A DNA stretch of 64,000 bases from Sympetrum striolatum (taxonomy: Eukaryota > Arthropoda > Insecta > Odonata > Libellulidae): assembly GCA_947579665.1 (NCBI GenBank), contig OX388352.1, positions 36,698,216 through 36,762,215 on the forward strand, in the 5' to 3' direction. Of the stretch, positions 45,435-57,920 are shown piece after piece (position 1 is the stretch's first letter; every line of letters begins with the position of its first letter). The notes under the pieces are model-generated. The model did no database searches. It was not told the origin of the DNA and worked only from the letters and a program-made list of their open reading frames with translations. Both the position numbers and the translations under genes were made by a program.

Positions 45435-47005
45435 TATCATATAATCAAGGGAAATATCTCGCTTAGAGTAATATCTTCGCTTAAGCAACTATCTTCCTAG
45501 TATGATATCCGCGAAAATTCTCATCGTAACGTTAAAGAATTCCGCCTGTTTATTACGTAAGCTCTTGCAATTTACTATTATTATTTTTAGATCTCTCAGT
45601 TCGCACATTAAAACATGGTTTCCTTTTTCGAATAACCTTTATCTTTTTTAAGTGAATTTTTCTTTTTCACCATTGCAATTTTTCTATTTTTTTGGGCTAA
45701 GCTCATGCATACCCTTTTGCCTATTTAAGTGGGCGTTAATAACTATTTCTACTGCTGAATAAAAGAATAACTTTGTCTGCATATATTCGCTCTATTCTCT
45801 AATATATTCGCATCTAAACCGCAAAACTACGTAGTAAACAACATTAAAACTACGGTATTCATGGGGGGAGAGGGGGGCGGGAATGTTTTGGAAGAGTCCG
45901 TAAAGCGCACAGAAAGTTTAGTAAAATCAGCGAATGATAGCTGAGTATGGCGCCTAATATATGGATCTAAGTAGCCTTGGGAAGTATTTTTACATACGGA
46001 AATCAAGATGATCAAATTGGAAGTGGAAAATTTTATTCATCGCTACGGAGAAAGTAGAGAAGTGAATACCCGCCTCTTGGAAACTTTACTGAAGTAAAAT
46101 CATACTTCTGAAAATATTTTCTGAAGGTCGCTCCGTTTCACAGCTTTAAACCCGTAGCTCGCATGTAATTCAGAGTAAGAGCGTTGATAAGCTTACTCCA
46201 TGAGGCGAGAACGGTATATCTAATGCTTGTAAAAGGAAAATTGAATTATCGGTTTTGATTTGCAATTCAGATTCCAACTGCTAGAATATTATGGATCCTG
46301 TTTGCGATTGCATTCAAGCTCATTAATCAATTACATTACAGCTCTGGACATATTGGATTGAAATTATCTGTTGTAGAGTAATACACTCACTGTAGATGAG
46401 ATTCGTATGAGTTGTGCGTTGAATGAATGAAACATCTATATATATGTGATACCGTTGCAATTTATAATATTTTTTTCAGTCAGTATGGTTAAAGTGCATT
46501 GATGTCTCATGAGAAACACCATTTGTTATTACACAAATATTACTCCCTATTACATATAGCCTGATAGAGCTGAAAATTGTTGATTACTGATTCCACTATT
46601 TAAAAGCTAATAATAGTGATGACAATTCCTGTCTAAACGTTAATTGATACAAAGCTCTTCGAAAAGTTGAACACCTTCAACACACGGATTAGATAGGATT
46701 TATCGAAAGAATATTTTTAATACCTTATGCAGTCGAAAACTACACTGCTCGAGAGAAAATAGAAAGGTAAGAATAGGACACATCTTAGTGGTTTCTGAAT
46801 TCGAATTTTTAAGTGTTGAATTCTCTTTGCAAGAATTCTATTCCATCACAATTCTACCATTTAGACCTTTAATTAGCGAAATAATACCTCAAAATGTTCA
46901 TTTTAACGTCTGATATTCCGCTATCAAACAATCTTGTTTGTAACTATCTCCCAGTGTATTATATTAACATTCCACACAACGTTTTTATCACGGCTAACTT
47001 TAAAT
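45435..47005. other. AT-rich intergenic DNA
   Basis: No gene, element or RNA recognised. Confidence 0.4.
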
Positions 47006-47010
47006 AATAA

Positions 47011-47064
47011 ATGGCAAAAAATGAAGACATAGAGGCTAAGGCACTACTTGGAAATCTCGCGAAG
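47011..47064 (+). CDS. possible first coding exon, 18 codons
   Basis: ATG at 47011 gives MAKNEDIEAKALLGNLAK immediately followed by a GTGAGT donor. The composition looks protein-like, but the exon is short and I could not find a second exon. Low confidence. Confidence 0.22.
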
Positions 47065-47407
47065 GTGAGTCTTAAATGTCTGCATATATATACGATACTA
47101 AAAGTCTATTTCCCATTCGTAAGGATTTTGAATATTGCCGGTTTTACTGCCTCTATACAGAGTTGCCGAATTGTCGGAGTTAGAGTGATTTCAGTTAGTT
47201 TCCACGTAATCCGCGCTCTCACGCCAACTGGTGTTGCGATAATTGTTTCCCCCACTGTACATACATACATCATCATCGAAACTACTATCTTGAAAAATTG
47301 AACATTTTTAATGACTGTTTGAAGGAATATTTACTCAATAACCTTATGTTGATATCAATTAATCACACATATGAATGCCACTTTGGAATCAAAGCACTGA
47401 TATTTAC

Positions 47408-47447
47408 TCATCGCGAGCGTAATAATTTGTCTCGGTTGAGTATAAAT
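47408..47447 (+). promoter_or_regulatory. Pol III type-3 promoter, locus 6
   Basis: TCATCGCGAGCG at 47408 and TATAAATAT at 47441: 33-nt spacing, then 31 nt to the RNA start. Only slightly diverged from locus 2. Confidence 0.75.
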
Positions 47448-47471
47448 ATCGTACATGGAACTAATACTCTC

Positions 47472-47660
47472 GCTGGTTCTGGTAGTGTCTTACGTCCACT
47501 CGTGTGCAGGAGTGGCTTTGGATGAGGTCTCTCAATTGTTCGCTCGCGAATAATTAATAGTATGTAGGAAAATCTCCTGCCCGAACTAAAGTACGGTCAC
47601 GCGTCTGCGTGCGTGCTGTGTCTATACACCCCCGTGTAGAGGCTACCAGGACCAGTTTTT
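47472..47660 (+). ncRNA. Y RNA-like Pol III gene, locus 6
   Basis: RNA starts GCUGGUUCUGGUAGUGUC and ends GAGGCUACCAGGACCAG plus TTTTT (47656-47660), about 189 nt. The terminal helix is 13 bp with one change relative to locus 2 (UGGUUCUGG for UGGUCCUGG) that becomes a U-G pair, so pairing is kept. GCAGGAG pairs with CUCCUGC before the conserved CCCGAACU. Inverted duplicate of locus 2; both keep promoter, helix and terminator. Confidence 0.72.
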
Positions 47661-48069
47661 GCTTCCGGAAATTATAACATTACGATCCATCATTTATATA
47701 AATATATTTTTATTATTAACATCCATCTCTTCTCGCTAGTAATGTGTTTTCTGCCTATAATTTTCGATATGTTTCAGAGATAGCATATACAGAGTTATTA
47801 GCAATTCGTACAGAATGGAAATGGCAAGAAGATATACTATATTAAAGTATTTGATTGGTATAGCAGCATTTGGGTTGAGCGCACCTTTACAAAATAATTA
47901 TGAACAATACTCCTCAACTACTTGTCAAAAATTGCAGACATAAGGTGACATATCCTAAATATGTATCGATATTAAAAGGAATTTGGTAGTCATAATGCCG
48001 CCTTAGATAGTTCTATAAAGTTTTATCTTTTCGCCAGCCAAAGGCGATAGTAGTTCACATCACAACGAT

Positions 48070-49755
48070 CAGGACTTACACACTAATTATTAAATAACTA
48101 TGTATTTCATTAAGATCATTTTAGTATCTTCTTCTCAAATAATTTTCTTCATAAATCGTAGCATTTTGGTGTTTTGTTTTGGAAAATAACGTATTAGTAT
48201 ACATTTGATAGAGCATTGCCGCTCAACTAGTTGTTTTCCTTTCCCTAACTCGAAATTTTACCGAAATAGAGGTCCGCTATTTTGTTTCTTTTAATGACAC
48301 TAAAATGCAATTTTCAACAAAGTAAGTTTCCATTGGAGAAAAAAGTTTTTTCGTCACTATCGCAAGCGTGTCAAATTCTTCATTCGCTTCGTATATGTTT
48401 CATATAAGGAGAGTTTTGAGTGACAGAGAAATTTAATTTCAGACAGAGGTACTCAGATTTTCTCAACGGAATCCTAATGTTTTCACACCGATGAGTTTTA
48501 TTCTAGAATTTTATACTGCGTGAAATACTAACTGTCGTAGGAGTAAATCGAATCTCCATACGTAGCAATCCTGAATAAGATATATCAAACCGCAATCCAA
48601 ATACAAGTTGGTAGCAGTACTTTACATTTTTCGAGGTAGTTGTTGAGTATAAAAATTTCAGTTAGATACATTTAACCAAAATCTTGGAGACGGAAATGAT
48701 CCCAATAGGAAATTTTCAATTCCACCCATGTAACAAGAGCATATATAGATCAGAGTGTACTGTAAAGATAATTATTCGGCAAGACTATTCGGTGTCTCAC
48801 TGGTGGTGATACAGATACAATATTCTCCTTAATTATATATTTGACACCTTTTAATCCTTGAAAATTTTACAAAAGGTTGGACAAAGTCGTCTCAAAGCAA
48901 CAACCCCTTACGTCCATTCGTGATTACGTTACTTTGATGTTATTATCCCCAAAATGATGATGGTGCAGAAGCGAATTTTGAATTGCTTGAGACTTCGGAC
49001 CAACCGAAAAATCGAACGTTGAGTTGTCTTATTTTTACTCGCCGGATCTCGCCAATTTGCAACGCGATTATTAATTTCGTTTCCTAAAATACATCGCTGC
49101 CACGTTTTACTGGTGGTTTACCAAGAAACTCTAGAATAATTATTAGAATTTGCGCCAAACCATTCTCTCCAAAATGGGTTATTGTTAATAAATAAAGACT
49201 GAATTAAAAATGAAATTCGTTTAAACTACAGAATAATCGCGAAATATGTTCGATGAGGTTATTCGAGAAGAGCAGACATGCTGGTACTGATCGTAAATTA
49301 CACACTCGGAAAGGAATAGAAATCAGTCAGTCAGTAAACGATTTTGAAAAGTGCGTATAAGATATCCCATTTGTACGGTTGTCTGAATAAACGAGGGTTA
49401 TCCTTGCATAAAGGGAGTAGCTAAATCTACAGAAATGTAAATTTCATGTATTATGTTTTGCTAGAAAGATGGCATTATCAATGAAATTTATGACCGAAAT
49501 GAATTAGAAAAAACGGGAAGCTAGAAGGAAAGTATTGGGGAGAAGTACGTTTGGAGTAAAAATTGTTTAATATATAGCAAATTGTTTAGGTTATATATAA
49601 TTTTATGGGAGAGAGAAGGTTAACATTCACATTTCATTTTTATAATTCAGTAAATCGTTTTAATGATTTTAAAATTAGCACACTTTGGCTATTAGCGACA
49701 AAGTATTTGCGAAATAGAAGAATCGAGAAGTTGAGAGTAGGATAACAAACGATAA
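48070..49755. other. spacer between duplicon blocks, copy 2
   Basis: No gene recognised. Similar in length to the copy-1 spacer but not visibly homologous. Confidence 0.4.
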
Positions 49756-49797
49756 CTTTCGCGCTCTCGTATTGTAAGAGTCTTAGCAGAATATATT
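49756..49797 (+). promoter_or_regulatory. weakened Pol III promoter, locus 7
   Basis: CTTTCGCGCTC (TCGCG core aligned with the other loci) near 49756 and TATATT at 49792, 30 nt before the RNA start; element-to-TATA spacing about 36 nt. Confidence 0.45.
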
Positions 49798-49821
49798 TAG
49801 CCAAGGTTCACATGGTACCCT

Positions 49822-49956
49822 GAGCTGCTTCCAAGACATTTACGTCCGATAGTGTGCAAAACCTTTCGTTATCCAGTATAGCGTTCCAAAACTGAAGTAT
49901 GATCGCCGTAAGTGGGCATTCATTTATGTACAGAGCCGACGTAGACCACCATTTTT
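49822..49956 (+). ncRNA. Y RNA-like locus 7, probable pseudogene
   Basis: Starts GAGCUGCUUCCAAGACAUUU. It keeps GTCC...GUGUGCAAAACC, AACTGAAGTATG and AAGTGGGCAT in order with the other loci and ends GTAGACCACC then A and TTTTT (49952-49956). The closing helix is broken (GAGCUGCUU against GACCACC), so it is probably a decayed copy, about 135 nt. Confidence 0.55.
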
Positions 49957-50099
49957 ACTGAATTCATGGATTTTGCGGATAGTGAAGACTTCCCAAATAA
50001 GGGTATCAACGTTGGTATCCGTAGAAAAATAATCAATGCAAACCTTGAAATTAGAGTAGATTACTTTTCTAAGCATCATTATTTTATTTAAATGAGTTG

Positions 50100-53000
50100 T
50101 AGCCTCTGAAGAAAATAAACGTTTTTAAATGGAGTTCATTCAGTTTAGCCTGCGACTATATAGTTATTTATTTTATTATTAATGCAGAAGTTGCAAAAAA
50201 TGGATAGTTTAATTTACTGCTAGCTACTACATACATATTGTAAGATTATTTCTATCTATAAATCTACTTCTATCCTTAGGATTGTATGGCCCTAATCAAG
50301 CATACTTGAACTGTTCCGTAAAACTCTTAGAATACAGAATGAAGTTTACTTTGTAAATTTAAATAAAAATGTAAAAATATATAAAATACAAAACTTTATT
50401 GTTATGGAGGAACGTCTTATCTTCCAGTTCATTATTTATTGATATAAAGTGTATCACGAATATCTTAAACGAATGTTATATCACCCATATCTCACTGCTT
50501 TTCTAACACTGAACCCTCAGCTAAAAATATATTAAGAATAAAATAGTAAGTTTTACTGCAGAAACCAATGTAATGTTTTCAAAATAAACAAATAGTTTCG
50601 TAAATTTTTAATTCCAATTGATAGAAGTAAATTTCTCAAAAAGGTCTCCAGCGGAATGTAAGGAGCACCTTGCATCAAACACGACTTAACCAACTTTCAC
50701 GAAGGGAACGTAGGGTTAATGTTCTGATCTGGGATTAGTGGATACGGGATAGAAAATCTGATTTCAGAACAACGAATACATATTTGACAAAACTGCGTAT
50801 GATAATCTTGCTATATAAGCTAACTAATTTTTTTACGAAATTGTAGTTTAAAAACGGCTATCCCTCCTCTTGTAAAGTCCTTATTCGAGAAATAAATAAG
50901 TATGATAACATTAGAAATATATCAATGCGGATCAAAAATCCATGGAGAAATGGAAGTAAAAAAAAACATTTGCACTCTCGAAATTCAATCCCAGGTAACC
51001 AACATGCCTACCAGAAAATTGAGAAACCTGGGTTCTCGTCCCAGTTATGACTCTTCCGCTTATTGTCAAATAATGTTGGAGAGAACTATAATGTAAAATA
51101 CAAGAGAAAACTGAAAATTTAACATACGGAAATACAAAAAGCTTCAAAATATTATCCGTTGTAATTTGGACGTATATATGTTCAACGCGGAATATACGGC
51201 AATCATTTTGTATGGAAAACGTGAATAATAACACGAAGATAAATAATAATCATAGAAATAGAAAACAATATCCGTATTAATGCTGCAGTTAGAATGACTC
51301 AGCTACGAATAAGGAGCTTTATTCCTTATACGATTTAATAACCAATTTTTAAGGCAGGCATAGCAATGACGTCTATTTTAGAGTAATTTGTTTTTCGAAT
51401 ACTAGAATGAAAACATTTTTCTGTTGGAGAGTTTAATCTTTACTAGCATTGAATTAAAATGTTCTAAATTCCAAATGTATTTGTATCTATCATTTTCATG
51501 GTGCATAAAGGGGGCCCATATTAGTAATTTATTTATATGTAATTAAACTTCTGAAGAAAATTAGCGGACTGTATATTTCTATTGCATTAAAGTTGAGTCA
51601 GCTGTTCTCATCAATTTTTGTAAACATTCAGGACAAATGTATACGCTATGCTTCCTAGATCAAAGATATAATTTACGCTTTCTATATTTAATCTAAAATA
51701 TATTTTCCTTAAAATACTTTTTCCACTTGGTTTGAATACAAACGCTTTGCTTTTTTAGTCTATAACGTCCATCGTTCTCTATCAGCAATAGGTTGACGTC
51801 ATTCCTTCAAAATTTATTACGGCTAGCTTATTTCATAACACGGACCACCTCCGATAGCTTACTCGCCGAAGAAAATGAAACACCTTTGCTTCATTCACAC
51901 AAAGTCATACCATAACTGTTGAACTTATGAATCTTATTAATTATTAACCTGTCAATCGCTAGATGCAATACTCATTAGCAGCGTTAAAAACGTTTCCTTT
52001 TCCGGAAATTACAAACAAATGCTAAACGGACTTGTAAAAAATTAACTCCCTTTGGCTTTCAAAATTTACTTGATTTGATTCCTCTAGAAGAACATCTTTA
52101 GAATTTACGACATCCCGCTTGAACTAAATTCAGTTTTACGAAAATCGCTTAGTGGCGAAAATAATCTTCGTGCCAAATTATGATCCTCAAAATGCTATGC
52201 TAATGGTTCCATTCTCATTTCACGAGAATGAAATCTACTAAGTGGGAATTAAGCCAACTTCCTTTCCTTTACTTCCTTTAACACACACTCATAAAACCCT
52301 ACTCCTGACTCGGACATAAGCGGCCGCTCGCCTTTTTCGCATCATTCCCTTGGGTCCATGAGTGCCTTTTTGTGATTGTGTTGTTTCTGCTTCCCACGAT
52401 CGCTTCTCTCGCATTCCCAGACTTGGCTCCGTTAACAACTCAAGAACCACTTGAGGAGTTATTTAACTTCTTCAGATGCGTTCAGTTCTTTCCATGACAT
52501 ATTCGAGTGAGGGCACCATTGCAAAGGAAGTGAATAGGGACGATTTTCCGCATCTCTCAGATAGCTCTTCGGATTCAGATGAACATTTAATTAGAGATCG
52601 TTCAATTGTCAATGAATGAGAGAAGGAAGATACCTCTATGAGTAACCTGGCTGGCAATAGTGCATTGCTGGCCATATGTAACCAATGGATATGTTGTATA
52701 GCGATTTTTGCCTTAGAAAGTAAAGTTGGGTTTTTCGTATACATATAAAATAAATTCAGCATCTCCTCAAAAATTATTTCTGTCTGGAAGCTCTTTCCGG
52801 TGGAAATAGAACGAAAATTAGCAGATTATTACATTTCGTAGTGCATTTTTTTGTAAATTATTGACATTGTCATATTTCCCATACGCGTTTTCTTTCAAAA
52901 TTTTCACCAGAAAAATTATTAGAGGTTTAAATTATCCAAAAGCCGTATATGTCGGCGCCCCTGCTCGGATAGAGCAAGAAAGGATTAGTTTATTTCCAAG

Positions 53001-53563
53001 AAAGGACCATGTAACGTACAGGTAATGTGGGATAGAGTCAGTGTCTATTCCGCACAGTTGTTTATTGAGGCCGAGACAGGCTGAGACTGACGACCCAGCT
53101 ACAGTCCACAATGCTAAGGGCCGATAACAATTGACATGCAATGTATGTTACATCTCACTCCTTAGAATCAACTATTCAAATTCAATAATCAGGTTAAGTA
53201 ATCTTTCAACACAAAACTAAATTAACATAACTCACAATAATAACATTTTATAATAGCAATAACAACAATTAATTTCACACACAATAATATCAATAACAAT
53301 AATTAAATTCAACTGCCATGTTCCACTAATTCTTTCTTTACAAAATAAATATTGATAAATAGATTGTAAAAACTAAAACTAAGGAGGATTTGGATACAAG
53401 AAACTAATTTTTCACTCAAAAGTTAGTCCCAAAAAAATGGTTCGAAGAAACTCCCAACATATTCCAGAAAATCTTTAAATTAGCAGTTTCATTTTTCTTT
53501 CCATGATAATACCATTAAATATTTTTTAATAACACTATTCTATTCAAAATAAACTTTATTCAT
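50100..53563 (+). repeat. duplicon copy 2, block A
   Basis: Reverse complement of 13139-17050. It lacks the 475-bp insert and the 430-bp private segment of copy 1, and has its own insertion-rich part at about 52930-53340. Part of it (51100-52660) and the distal segment 53940-54245 also match 60290-61760 in direct orientation. Confidence 0.9.
52358..52619 (+). pseudogene. small secreted-protein-like ORF, duplicon copy 2
   Basis: ATG at 52358 (ATGAGTGCC) is followed, one base out of register as in copy 1, by a hydrophobic leader (VIVLFLLPTIASLAFPDLAP) and TTQEPLEELFNFFRC. A single-base deletion relative to copy 1 after FFRC causes a stop. Past it, the other frame continues SSEGTIAKEVNRDDF and SSDSDE to 52619. 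Two independent lesions, yet the same layout as copy 1. Family unknown. Confidence 0.5.
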
Positions 53564-53723
53564 TGCTGAATGTTTATAAAATAAAATTTTGCTAACAAGA
53601 ATTCACTACGGTTGACATGGGTGGCAAAATTGAACAGTGGAAATGTAAAGTGGATCCCCGTAACCTTAATGGAGAATGAGGGCCGAATCACGGCAAGGAA
53701 GTGACTTTAAATGAATTTGCATT
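53564..53723. other. segment outside duplicon block A
   Basis: No feature recognised between the block border and the palindrome. Confidence 0.35.
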
Positions 53724-53886
53724 GAATGAGAAGAGTAGAGTTTGTATGTTCCACAATAAAGTTTTATTTCTACAGGTTTCGGCCAACGACGACCATCATC
53801 AGACCACCAGATTATGGCCGTCTTTGGTCGGAACCGGTAGAAATAAAAACATATTATGGCACAAGCAAAGTCTACTCTCCTCATTC
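53724..53886. repeat. 163-bp palindrome with hammerhead-ribozyme core
   Basis: Left arm from GAATGAGAAGAGTAGAGTTT and right arm ending AGTCTACTCTCCTCATTC are imperfect inverted repeats over their whole length. Minus strand 53803-53774 contains CTGATGA, then TGG...GGCC as stem II, then GAAACC, the two catalytic strands of the hammerhead type found in Penelope-like elements. The opposite arm is a degenerate copy (GGCCGTC...GGTCGGAACC). Interpreted as two head-to-head Penelope terminal fragments. Cleavage activity is not established. Confidence 0.65.
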
Positions 53887-53939
53887 AGTTCTCTTGTCGC
53901 TCCACGAAGTCTAGCCTCCTCAATATTTATTTTGAAGTT

Positions 53940-54245
53940 ACATGTCTAAAATATATAAATCCCCGAATCATTCTTTGTGAGTATTTTTAACTAGTAGATA
54001 ATGCTAATATATTCGCTGGACATTGTCAAAATTCAGGAAAGGTTAGGTACAAATTACATACGATGAAAAGTTAGCCTATATCAGATATATTTTGTATATT
54101 TGAGTGCTTGATTTGCAAGAGGACAGAGGATACCAACAAAATTAGGGTATAAGCTGCTTAAAGATATGGAACTGCGTACCCTTTCCAGATATTGCAAGAT
54201 TTCAAAGTATCTTCAGTGATATTACTTGCTAAGGATGGTGCTCTA
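53940..54245 (+). repeat. distal duplicon segment matching 61450-61745
   Basis: Shared words in order: TAAAATATAT, GAATCATTC, TTGTGA, GTGCTTGATTTGCAAGAG versus GTGTTTGATTTGCGAGGA, and CCTTTCCAGATATTGC versus CCTTTTCCAGATATTGC. Not present in copy 1, whose homology stops at 13139. Confidence 0.75.
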
Positions 54246-54249
54246 AAAT

Positions 54250-55030
54250 TTTGGTTTTGGCTATTTTATAGGATGTATGTAGGTTTAGCTCATGTAGAAG
54301 ATTTTCCAACAAGGGGAGTAAACAAACTCGACGTTTTCCTTTAAATATTTAATATTTCAATAGAATGTGTAAAACACATACCGGGAATCAGTGACTATAG
54401 TGCAATATACATAGACATCCACTGGCAATCTCATAGGATAATAAAAACTGAACTCGGAAATATTGTATGGCAGTATAGGAAGGGTGACGCGATGGGATTC
54501 CAAGGATACTTACGGGAAAAGTTTATCAGTGTGTAAATAATTGCCAAGATGCGGAGAGATTGTTGTGCGGATAAAAAAATATTCTAATATTAATAACAGT
54601 AAGTCAACTTCATAATAAAAAGAAAAATCTTGAGTTATTTGCTGAATTAATTAAGTTAAAATTGAAGCGGAAGCCAATAGGATAAATGCTTCGCAAAAAT
54701 ATGCTTAATTATAAGATTTTTTTCATATTCTATCTAATTGCATGATTATCAGGTAGTATCTTTCGTGTTCTCTTTAATGGAGTTAAAACGTATTTGTTCA
54801 TGTTGATGACGTTGATTTGCTATTAATTTACCACTGCCTTAAACACCTTACTCTTCTCGTCACATGGGTATAATGCAGTTTACTAGTACGAACGTTTGGT
54901 TAGATATTTTTTAAAGGCATGGTTCATTCACCTCCAACCTAGCACCAGAAACGGCATGTTACATATTTTAAAACTGATATAATAACTTATATAATAGACT
55001 TATAATAACTTATAACTTGTAATCTCCATA
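54250..55030. other. AT-rich intergenic DNA
   Basis: No gene recognised. Confidence 0.4.
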
Positions 55031-55125
55031 CGGTTTATTAGGACGACCGGTCTCGGCCGCACAGCCGTCGTCAGGACATGTATTGGTAGTACTGTGCAGC
55101 CGAAACCGGTCATCATAATAAACCG
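55031..55125. repeat. 95-bp palindrome, Penelope/hammerhead-related
   Basis: Arms CGGTTTATTAGGACGACCGG and complementary ...ACCGGTCATCATAATAAACCG, continuing TCTCGGCCGCACAG / CTGTGCAGCCGAAA. The minus strand has CTGACGA then GGCCGAGACC; the plus strand has GCAGCCGAAACC. CTGACGA fits the CUGANGA hammerhead consensus, but GAGA replaces GAAA on that strand. Same family as 53724-53886. Confidence 0.6.
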
Positions 55126-55129
55126 AGTT

Positions 55130-57915
55130 CATAATAAGCAAAGTTTTTTCTTTCTCCATTCACTATGTCTTTCCATGATGTCTGGCCGAATAAGTAATAT
55201 TTCATATGATAGACTATAAGTAAAATGTATTCTACGACTAAATTCATTCACCAAAGGCAAGGGAAAAGTGCCAATTTGTTTCGTTATGAGTTTTATTATT
55301 GCATATTATGGTGAGTTAAAACGTTCACTTTGATCGTGATTCTACTGATTGGTTTCTATACTACAAAAACTTATTAAACAGCTTAAGATTTAAAAGAAAT
55401 GAAATGGGATGAAAATTCCCAATCCTCACGGGAAGTGAGAAGAGTATCTTTTACATCCCTGACGTAGGCCCTTTCTTCTCTTGGTTACACCAGCAATGAA
55501 GAGAGCGATATAGATTTATATGAACTAAAAAGTAATAAGATCCCCCTTAGGCACAGATTTTGAAATGGAAATACGCAAGAAGCAACTAGACGTAATATAC
55601 GAAAAAAAGCTTTCTTGTTCGTTTTCCCGAAAACATTACACAAAATATCGTAAAATAGAATAAATATTAAAATGTGTAGTCATTAGTAAGTGTACAGCAC
55701 TATCTAGAAAAAATAATTTATTCAAAGAATAGTCATGATATTTAAATACTAAAATCGGATATAGCCATGAGGTGGCGACAATATATAAACCTCAGTTTTC
55801 GTCACGGATATCTATCTAAGGATCTCGTCAAGGCTTAAAGGGTTATTGAATGCTGAAATATTATAGCATTAAAGGTTGGGGAAATGGCACTTGTTCTAGC
55901 AGAAAGGAATCAAGGTGTACAGTATGGTGTATTGCGGGAATCATACTTCCAGGATATTTTAGTTCTAAAATAATGCTATTTCTGTTATCGCAATATGACT
56001 CTGATTTGAAGTAACGGTCTCCAATCATATTAAATAATTCTACACATTTTGTAATATAAGGAACATATGCATATCTTTAAGTACCACTAATCCCAATTGC
56101 AAGTATGAGAACACAACACCAGCAAATACAATGCATTTTGCATTCGGACAGTTGTATTCAAAATCAAAGAATATATAAACAAACCTGCAATAGGGAGATT
56201 CGCGTTTGAGCCCCAGTCCCTTATGACTTATTTCTTGCACCTTCGTCCACTGGGATTTGTTTCATGTTAATTAACGTACTGTATACTACACCACTGAAAT
56301 ATTACGTGATTCAGATACAAGATACCTTTATATACTTTTTTCATTAATACAGAATGATTATTATAATAAGCTATCTACTTTTATGGAATAGTCTCACTAT
56401 CAACGATCCATGAGGAAAATCTAATCTTTTTATTCTATTTTTATCGAATTTTTGCGTTCTATAGAAAACTGTAGACTATCTGGAGAGAATCACTTCTCGC
56501 CTGCTGCTGATTTAGCACGAAGTTGCTGACGAAATATTATCAGTAGTCACACACAGAATGGCATACTGATTAATATGTGTTAATCAATTTTTACATAGCA
56601 GTGCTACTTTAAGAAGACAATATGATGTAACTTGCCGTGTGTGTAGATGAGCGCACTTTTTCAACTAATCCATGGATATTTGTAATGAATACGTGGATTT
56701 AAATAAAGTAATTAATCTCCCAAATACATCGATCAAAAGTCGCCTAAAATAGACTGATGTAACCTAGGGAAACAGAAATCTTCACAAGACACTAGAGTAT
56801 CACTAACATACTATGTTAAATACTAGTTTAATACTATTGGAGAGAAGCTAACGATACTCAGTTGTAACATATTTCATAAAAAGCGTGGTTATTTAGGTCA
56901 ACTAAAGCGACTCTGTGGATAAATAATAATATCACATACAACGAAATTACTCTGGCAAAAATATATGTTCAGCGAATCTAGAGCTAGGTTATGTGTCAAC
57001 ATTAGTGTCACTAAGTAGTATTGTAATGAAAAAATCTCAAAATACTCGAAACGGAAAGAGTTTCAATCAAGAGAGCGTCACTATTAAGAAAACGTTTGCC
57101 TACGTATTTTTGATTAAAAATCGTAAAATCTTAACTTTAAAACGCGATCATACACTACAACGCTCGAGCTTCTCCGTACAAGAGCGATTCATTGATTTCT
57201 GTAAAACATTATTGTAGCATCAAAGATAGAGAAGCCGATCATAAGTATTGTATCCTATGTAACTATTCAAAAGTAATTATACGCACAGGAAGCAGTCTGA
57301 TAGATTATATCAACAGCCACAATGTACTCGCTACAGAATAAAATATTTTATTCAATCTAATCCTTGGTTCAATAAATGATTTCACGTGATGAAATTCGAA
57401 CAATTATCATGTGGTCTATATATTATTATACTGCTACGAGTAAGCAGGAGAGATATTAACCTATTGGATATTGATTGCCTGAATGTTTTAATTAATAATC
57501 GAGCTGATGAAAGTGACTTCACAAAGCTCCATTTAGCAGTAAGTAAATACATTTGTAAAACTGATGGTTATAATCAGCATACTACGTGGATGAGATCTTC
57601 TTCACTAAAATACGCCCAGCGAAGAATGAGATGCATCAGTTTGCTGAGAATCATCAAATAAGAGACTATTAACTTGAATTTCAGATGTCAACGTAGCATT
57701 TGTTTTAAGATAAACGGGAGAATCCTGAACAGTTGCATTGTAAAAGGTCTAATTTAGAAATATATTTTGGTTGGAGTAGCCCTCAAATTAAGTAACCTAT
57801 GATACCAATATCAATCATCAATCAACGATCATTTGAAAAATCGTTATCTCTAACTTTTATTGCGAACAATATGAGCTATGTCGAGGATTGGCTGAATAAA
57901 TGCCAAATTACTAAC
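55130..57915. other. AT-rich intergenic DNA
   Basis: ORFs at 56993-57217 and 57386-57661 show no recognisable domain, and I do not consider them genes. Nothing else recognised. Confidence 0.4.
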
Positions 57916-57920
57916 TTTAT

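Larger units (their letters stand above)
47260..48065 (+). repeat. duplicon copy 2, block B
   Basis: Reverse complement of 19060-19790, with indels. Contains Y-like locus 6. Homology ends near TACATCATCATCGAAACTAC (47265) on one side and GGCGATAGTAGTTCAC (48045) on the other. Confidence 0.9.

Noticed and set aside
52930..53290. Possible solo LTR (TGTCGGCGCC...)
   Set aside because: Part of the segment (CGGATAGAGCAAGAAAGGA) aligns with copy 1 of the duplicon, so the TGTCGGCG start is ancestral sequence, not an LTR edge; no matching end or target duplication.
53666..53914. Similar ORFs on both strands (MRRVDFAC..., MRRVEFVC...)
   Set aside because: The similarity arises because the DNA is a palindrome; not a protein family.
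56993..57661. ORFs of 74 and 91 codons on the plus strand
   Set aside because: AT-rich chance frames without domain, splice support or repeats.
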